Assembly (NCBI GenBank): GCA_029582165.1 | Contig: CM055871.1 | Location: forward strand, 26,308,802 to 26,372,801 | Reading direction: 5' to 3' | DNA length: 64,000 nt | Source: Portulaca oleracea | Taxonomy: Eukaryota > Streptophyta > Magnoliopsida > Caryophyllales > Portulacaceae | Shown: piece by piece, positions 57,480 to 64,000 of the stretch | How positions within the stretch are numbered: the first letter of the stretch is position 1 | Layout of the letters: every line of letters starts with the position of its first letter | Position numbers and translations under genes: made by a program | Notes under the pieces: generated by a model | What the model was told of the DNA's origin: nothing | Databases searched by the model: none | Seen by the model: only the letters and a program-made list of their open reading frames with translations

Positions 57480-58880
57480 AAATCCTCTCCCCTTTGAAGT
57501 AGTACTTGTCACCAAGTCTTTAGATAACTCTTTGGTAAAAGGACCTACTAAATTTTACTTTAACTTGACAAAACTCAAAGCCACTACTCCATCCTTAACC
57601 AACTGATGTATATATATAGGCATACCTTAAAGCAATGTGCTTTGGCTTGCCATTGTAAATATAACTATATATAATGTGGCTAAGTAGTATTACTATCATA
57701 ATGAATTGTAATAGATGCATGGTCAATAATTGACCTATACCCTAGAGGTATTTCCAATAATAAGTTCCTAAGTCATTCCCTTTCCTTGCATATAAGTAAC
57801 AATGCTACTAATTCTGAAGCCATGGTGGAATCCATATACAAGCTTGTTTCTTAGAACAATAGAACCCCATGAAACCCTCCACCACCTAATAGGAACACCC
57901 ATCCCCATTGTAGCAGAGTATTCTTCCCTTTCACTTATCCAACTTGCATTTGAGTATCCTATTAAAATCGAAGATTCTCCTTTGTAAGTTAGTTGGTAAT
58001 CCTTAGTCTTAGCTAGATATAATACCCTACGAATAGTGAACCAATGTGATTTGTCTGGGATACTTGTGTATCTAATTAGCTTACCAATCGCGTAAGCATT
58101 GTTTGGCGTTGTACTTATCATAGCATACATGCATGAAACTTCCAATCATCTTAGCATACTTAAGTTGACCAATTGATAAACTCATATTATTTCCCAATTT
58201 CATATTTGGACTATACCAGAGCAGTATTCTTGCATCCAAAGTTGTCTCAAATTATAATGATTTAGAAATAAAATTATTCCATCATTAATTCTAATGATCA
58301 TAATACTAGAATCGCATCCGCTTGCTCCATGTATATATTTCATAGAAAAATTAGCCGATAGAAACTCTTTGATCTTATTAACTTGTTCCACGCCGGTCTC
58401 AATGATCAAAATGTCATCAAAGTAAAGGCATATGATAACCCCTTTGCTATTCTCAAACTTAGAGTATATGCACTTATCCAACTCGTTGATCTTACAACCA
58501 CTTGAAAGCACTACCTCATAAAACTTTTGATGTCATTGCTTAGGTGCTTGTTTAAGTCCTTACAAGGACCTTAATTTACAAACTTTTCTTTTCTTGACCT
58601 TCAACAACAAACCTTTCAGGTTAATCCATATACACCTTTTTTTCTACTTCAGTACCATTTAAGAATGTCGTCTTGACATCCATTTGATAGATTACTAGTT
58701 TATGGATGGTTGATAAAACCAACAATACTTGTATTGAAGTTATCCTAGCTACTGGTTTATGTATGTTATACCATACTTTTAAGTAAAACCCCCTTCCAAC
58801 TATTCGGGTTTTACCTCTCATCAATACCACCTAGCTTCTTTTTCTTCTTAAAGATCCATTTAGAAGTGATTGGCTTACTT
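57480..58880 (-). pseudogene. Copia reverse transcriptase and RNase H fragment
   Basis: Right to left: K-W-I-F-K-K-K (58840), M-D-V-K-T-T-F-L-N-G (58650-58690), the polymerase motif Y-F-D-D-I-L-I (58420), then the RNase H part with N-A-S-W and V-S-W-G-S-I-V (57790-58000). Several stops and shifts. No LTR, gag or integrase. It is not the same copy as 33-38 kb, since both contain these regions. Confidence 0.85.
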
Positions 58881-58904
58881 TTAAGTAAAACCCCCTTCCA
58901 ACTA

Positions 58905-59381
58905 ATCGGGTTGGGTTTCAAATGAGTTGCGAAAAGGTTTGACTTGTTCCTCTCCCCTAAATGGTTTGAAATGAACTTTGAACTGTTTTGACAGTTAGGG
59001 GTAGACATTATTGAGGTTTTCCCCCTCATGTTGTGAATGTTTTGTTTTCAGGTGAAGATAAATTATGTGATGGGGACGGGCAATAGAAGTGAGGACGTTG
59101 GAGTTAGCCGTTTGAGAATAAAGTTTAGTTTATGTTTAGACTTGAAGTTTAGTAATGTTGAGTTTATGTTGTTATAGAATTCGAAGTTCTTTTCGTTATT
59201 AAATTAAAGTAAATAGTTATCGCTTGTTGTTAGTTTCCCTTCCTTGTATCTCTTCGGAGGTACGGCAATAACGCCCAAGTAAATAAAATGAGAAAGAAAA
59301 AAAAATGAGACTTCCGCTGTTAATGTTAGTCAACGTTTGATTTTGACCGTCAAGTTTAGATCTGAAATTCCGGGGCGTTAC
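58905..59381 (-). repeat. Possible LTR of a Ty3/gypsy element
   Basis: On the minus strand it begins tgtaacgccccggaatttc, a start seen in many plant gypsy LTRs. I could not fix the other end or find a partner. Confidence 0.35.
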
Positions 59382-60035
59382 AAAATAATTAAATCGTTTT
59401 TAAAATTCCTAAAAACCATCCTAAAATATAACATATTTTTACTCAACCGAAACACATTATAGCTTCCCACAAATTTAGGACATACAAAACATACAAAATT
59501 CATATATATTACATATTAATATTTATCATAATGCTCAAGTTAAACAAATTTTACATGCATTAATATATATATATATTTTTTGCACAATAAATATAATAAT
59601 TCATATTTAAATTTAATTCAAAACATATAAAATTCAACATTATGCTCAACCTAAACATATTTATATATACTTCTCAATATTATAAATTAAAACTAAAACT
59701 AAAACTAAAACTAAAACTAAAACTTAAACATACACACAATTAATTAAACTCAAACTAAAACATACCAACAATACATTACGAACCCTATTTGCACAAATTA
59801 AATTGGAACTCAACATCCAAAATATATTACAATTCATACAAATTAACTAAACTACTCAATTTTTCAACTTATATGCACTCAACTAAACTAGATCTAAAAT
59901 TAAACTCAACAAAAACGAAACAAGAATACAAATATTCAAATTATTCGTTTTTCATCATATTTAATTTATAAATTAATCACTTTTCATAATATTAATCAAA
60001 TTATAACAGATCTGAAACAAAAACAACTGATAAAA
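59382..60035. other. AT-rich sequence, part of the CACTA element to its right
   Basis: No gene. A short (aaacta)n run of about six units lies at 59689-59724. Confidence 0.4.
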
Positions 60036-60566
60036 TTACCTGATTTTTTGTTGAACTGGCGGCGTGGACGGACCTTCTTCTTTAATCTCTCTCGCGTGCT
60101 CTTCTCTTTTTCGACAAAAATGGCTGTCGAAAATGATACAACCCCAATTTTTTTCAGTTTTAGTCAAATATGACGTCTGTTTTAGGGTATAACAGACACC
60201 TATGCCAGTAATAAATACGCGCACAGCAGTCGAGATCTGCAGAAAACCAGACGAGATTTTTTTTATTTATTTTAAAAACTGGCGTCTGTTTCACACTAAA
60301 ACATACGCCTTTTTGGTAATTGGCGTCTGTTATAGTTTGAAACAGACGCCATTTTTGACAATAAATTAAAAAAAATTGAAATTTGCATACGTTGAATATA
60401 AAAAAGGTATAATTATTTTACTGACAGATTGGCGTTTGTTATAAACAAACAGACGCCCATCTGTAATTTATCTTGTTTTTTAAATTCGATTTCTTTGATT
60501 TAGTGTCTGTTCCTTAAACAGACGCCAATTTTCAGATGCTAAACCACCCAAATTTTACTAGTGATT
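60036..60566 (-). mobile_element. CACTA (En/Spm-type) transposon end with hairpin array
   Basis: The minus strand begins cactagtaaaatttgggtgg at 60566. Behind it, five inverted pairs of ggcgtctgtt and aacagacgcc, each forming a small hairpin, lie between about 60170 and 60530. Subterminal arrays of inverted short motifs are typical of CACTA elements, where the transposase-associated protein binds. The other end was not found in the window. Confidence 0.8.
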
Positions 60567-60895
60567 ATTTCTATGGCTCACACTTTGGCTTGTAACCTTT
60601 TGAGGGTATGGTGGGTTCCTTATAGCCCAAATCACACCCTTTACATAGATTTAGTCTCTACTCTCTAATGCTCTTTTCCATATTGCTCCATTAATTACCT
60701 TGAAATAGATATTAATTACTCTGTAGCTAAAAATATGGCAGATTTAAATTTTTAAATTAGGGATGTTTAATATATTATTATATTCATTAAATAAATATAT
60801 AATGCATAATCTTACACATAATCATATTAAAATTAAACATTTTCTTTTTGGGCATAGCCAACCTTACACCATACGGTAATACGGGTAATAATAAA
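60567..60895. other. Region downstream of gene D
   Basis: It has the family's 3' sequence (attaccttgaaatagatatt, about 60692), separated from the D stop by roughly 150 bp of AT-rich DNA absent from A-C. Confidence 0.5.
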
Positions 60896-61331
60896 CTACG
60901 GGCAGGAACTGCAAGGAGCAAATAATTGATCGTCACCAGAGTCATTGTTAGGTGTGTCGTCCCCTGTTGGAGGTGGTGCTGGTGGTAGTGTTGGCGACAG
61001 CGAAGATGGTGGTGGTGAAGGAGGGGGTGGTGGTGGAGGTGGTGAAGGGCCGAAGACATTGTTGAAGAAGGCCTTGGCTTTATCCCAACCTTTAGATAAA
61101 AACATCCTTTCCTTTATTAAGAATATCCTCTAAGAATAAAGATTGATTTGAAGAAGAAAAGGGTGCTAGTAATTTGGGAGAGGGAGAATTGGAGAAAGTG
61201 TTGTTGGTATGATCATCTAGGATTGAGAATGCCAAGCAAGGCATACAAAGGGAGAAAAAGGCCACCAGTAGAGTTAGGGTGGCAATCACATAAGACTTTG
61301 CCAACTCCTTTTGCCTTCTCATCTTTTTCAT
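60896..61331 (-). pseudogene. Small secreted proline-rich protein, copy D (frameshifted)
   Basis: The frame from 61331 has the family start (M-K-K-M-R-R-Q-K-E-L), a signal peptide, N-N-T-F-S-N-S, Q-S-L-F-L and L-N-K-G-K-D, then stops at 61092. A second frame from about 61105 continues the homology (L-S-K-G-W-D-K-A, a shorter proline tract, G-D-D-Q-L-F-A-P-C-S-S-C-P) down to the stop at 60896. Compared with copy B there is one extra T in a run of five near 61100. It is the most diverged copy; its TATA box is also changed. Probably dead, unless the T run is an assembly error. Confidence 0.75.
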
Positions 61332-61500
61332 GCACTTGATTTTATGAAATTTTGTTGCTATGGCCTATGACTAGCTAGCTAGCTTGTGTTTGGTGGGGCC
61401 GGTAAATGCCTATGCCCAATGTGGTTTCCCTTTACATAGCTATTGCATGTAATTAACTTTCTTGTTGCCTAGCTAACATATATTGAGCAAAAAATACTAT
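61332..61500 (-). promoter_or_regulatory. Decayed promoter of gene D
   Basis: The block is recognisable (TACATGCAATAG, then CTATGTAAAGGGAAACC at about 61424-61440) but TATAAAAG has become TATGTAAAG and the spacing differs. Confidence 0.6.
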
Positions 61501-62952
61501 GGTATTGGTCATCATATATAAGATATATGTTTTTTTATGTTTACCCTGCAAGATTTTAGTTTTTTATTTGATAATTTCACCCAAAATTATAAAACAAAAA
61601 TTGATAAAAAAAATATAATATTTTATTAGTTAGTAATACTATTATTTGATTTTTTTAAATTCCTTGAGGTAATAATACATTTTTTCAAAAAATAAATGAA
61701 ACTTTTGATTTTTCTCATTGGAAATTTGGAATATATAATTTTTTTGTCTTAATACTATAATTGTTTATCAAGCTATGTTATAGATAAAAAAAATTTGAAA
61801 AAACTAACGACCACATTTTATTTTCCTCATTTAAATATCATATTTTGTTAGTTAATATTATTAATATTATTATTATTATTTCACTGTTTAAATTCCTTGA
61901 ATTTACAATATAAATTTTATTAAAAATAAGAAAAACTTTGATTTTCCATATTATAATAAAATGCTTTATTAGTCATACAATAACTATTTATGAAGTTATT
62001 TTTTTTTCTAAAAATTATATTGAAGGAGATTTTAATATAATATTTTATTAGTGAATATGAACTTTATTTTTTCAAAAAAATGAAGGAGATATTTCATTTT
62101 CCTTATTTAATATAATATTTTATTAGACAATACAATAATGATCTTGCATATAAAAAAGGGGAAATATAATATTTTATTCATTATTACCCTTGGCTGATTT
62201 TTTAAAATATATTTACTAGTTTGATCCTTAAAATCCAGTGTCCGACATCAATTTCTTGATCAAAATTTGACACTAACTGATTTGAACAACAAAAATTTGA
62301 CCCGAATATGAAGTTTCACGAGTGCTACCTATGAAGCACCAAAAATTGAACCCTAAAAAACACTAGGCAACAAGGACGAAGCAATATGTGGATGGATTTG
62401 GCCACAACTCCCGGTCAACTTTTCATGTATGATACATTTTTCAAGCATATATTGTTATAAAGTATCAAAGATTGATTATATTTTTAATTTTATTATTATC
62501 CCTTATAATTACTAAATCTACTCTATGGTCATCCATGAATATATATAAATTTTAGTTGCGTCTCTATTGAGGCTAACAATGGAGAGGAAACACGGGCTGT
62601 GTCAGTGTCGCATCAACTTCCCCATGGGCCGTGTTTCCCAAATTCAAAGTTTTTCTTAAAAAATTTTCTTCTTGTTCATGCAGTCGGTGTTTCATACCAT
62701 ACAGTTTTTGTTACCTTTCTTTGGTCTATTTCTGGTATAATTCATCTATGGATCATCCTTGTACATATCTGGTCAAGCCTTCTCATGCTATGTACGTTCT
62801 AGCCATTTGAACCTTATACTCTTTCCAGATACTCGGGTTCAAATACCTACGGATTGACTATTTGCTTACTGGCTTCATATGATTTAGAAAACACTAATTT
62901 TCTCGATGCCTCTTATTCATATCTCTTATCAAAAGGTGCTATTCAATAATGT
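61501..62952. other. AT-rich intergenic sequence
   Basis: Very AT-rich text with many aatataatattttatta phrases between 61600 and 62180. An open frame at 62599-62802 has no recognisable features. No gene supported. Confidence 0.45.
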
Positions 62953-64000
62953 TACTACAAAAAAAGTGGCTTTTACCAACAGATTGCCAGCGACAGATAT
63001 TCTATCTGTTGGTAAAAGTGTATATTTACCAACAGATTAGTTATATGTTGGTATTATTAATAATTTACCAACACTAATATTATCTGTTGGTAAAATAGTT
63101 TTAATACCGACAGATAAAAATTTAACTGTTGGTATTATGTTAACAGTACCAACATTTATAGTATATGTTGGTGAAATAATTTTAGTACCAACAGATAAAA
63201 TTTTACTGTGGGTATTAGTATTGTGCACGTTTAAGCACGGTAGTTTACAATATAAAAAAAAACGCGGCTCAAAATTACAGAATCACGCCGTCCAAACACG
63301 ACCACCTTCCCCACTCCAACTGCAAATTTGAACCCATGGCTAAAAATTTGAACGCAACCTCCTTCTCTACCACAGAATCAGGCACATCAAACAAACTCCC
63401 TGAAAATTGGAACTGTTGTTTGCTTCGCTGGCTAAAACTCACAAAATCCTCTCTCAAACCCTAATCTATCGTTCATGCTATGTTTCTCTGCTGTTGGTGT
63501 CGTTCTTCGCGCCTGTTCATGCCAAGGGTCGATTCTCCCCATACTTTCATTACACGGTAATTCTGTTGCTGTGATTCTTTTGAAATTTGTGTTTATTGTG
63601 TAATTCAGTTGAATTTGCATGATCTAGATGGACTAGGAAGGGGTGATTGATGATGCTAAATTAAGGTACAATTTTGCTATCTCTGTTGACTAATTTTCCA
63701 GTGCAATCAAAACAATTACACATGAACCTCTAGTCCCATTCTGTAAAGCCTGTAATCGAGGAATGTACCACCAACTTTTATTGCTTGTCAAACTCGAAAC
63801 CACCCTATGTAAGGCATCCACTGTGCGAAAGGAAAAAGAGAAGAAAGTAGAATCAGAAGTAATTAAATATAAACTGCAACTCTATCCCTATCTCCAATGA
63901 AAAAGAGAAGAAATTAGAATCAGAAGTATTACATTTTCCCCTATGATGAATGCAAAACTGATAGGTTCTGCAGGAATACATAATGGATTTTCCAATAAAG
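62953..64000 (+). mobile_element. Left end of a second CACTA element
   Basis: It starts tactacaaaaaaagtggctt, one base off the usual cactacaa. From 62976 to 63215 about twelve copies of taccaacagat alternate with their inverse atctgttggta. Beyond 63240 sequence of a leader type follows, with no transposase recognised before the window ends. Motif and TIR differ from the 60 kb element, so it is another family. Confidence 0.8.

Noticed and set aside
59689..59724. (aaacta)n as a regulatory or satellite array
   Set aside because: About six short units, an ordinary microsatellite.
60036..63215. The two CACTA ends at 60.5 and 62.95 kb as two ends of one element
   Set aside because: Terminal repeats and subterminal motifs differ, and the ends face away from each other.

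Overview
The window is nuclear DNA of a flowering plant, most likely a eudicot. The evidence is GT-AG introns of plant type and a 16-exon gene of a land-plant kinase family. There is also a dense load of plant transposons: Ty1/copia, CACTA, Mutator-like, Stowaway MITEs and an Au-type SINE. The 'gagacggtct' MITE family hints at Caryophyllales, but that is a guess. No rRNA, complete tRNA or CRISPR was seen.

1-6.2 kb is a decayed Mutator transposase (1-1000), a 4 x 192 bp tandem repeat (3.3-4.0 kb) and Stowaway MITEs, one nested in another. 6.2-27.4 kb is one complete gene on the + strand. It encodes an ACT-domain Raf-like Ser/Thr/Tyr kinase of the STY8/STY17/STY46 family. I rebuilt 16 exons that keep frame throughout and give 545 residues, the usual family length. 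Its introns hold MITEs, a decayed second copy of exon 2, a 600 bp tandem duplication and, in the 5.6 kb intron 11, a gag-only copia element in antisense. A MITE remnant fills much of the last intron.

27.4-38.2 kb is intergenic repeat: a 4 x 144 bp array inside a MITE-like element, a Mutator-like element (30620-32532) with a perfect 12 bp target duplication and a long ATTGTTCACT motif array, and a broken copia element on the minus strand that itself holds a TIR insertion.

38-61.5 kb is the most unusual part. Four related small genes lie on the minus strand about 5-6 kb apart (ATGs near 44.2, 50.0, 55.2 and 61.3 kb). Each encodes a signal peptide, a conserved Asn/Ser-rich segment, a variable polyproline stretch and a short Cys-containing tail (Cys-x-Ser-x-Pro at the end in three). 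They share a promoter block (CATGCA, then TATAAAAG). Copies A and B are intact; C is frameshifted in the proline tract; D has a frameshift and a damaged TATA box. The intervening DNA is duplicated too, and insertions unique to one unit show the order of events. I do not recognise the protein family; it is the best candidate here for something undescribed.

61.5-64 kb is AT-rich sequence followed by the left end of a second CACTA element. Apart from the kinase and the small-gene cluster, I saw no host gene I could support.
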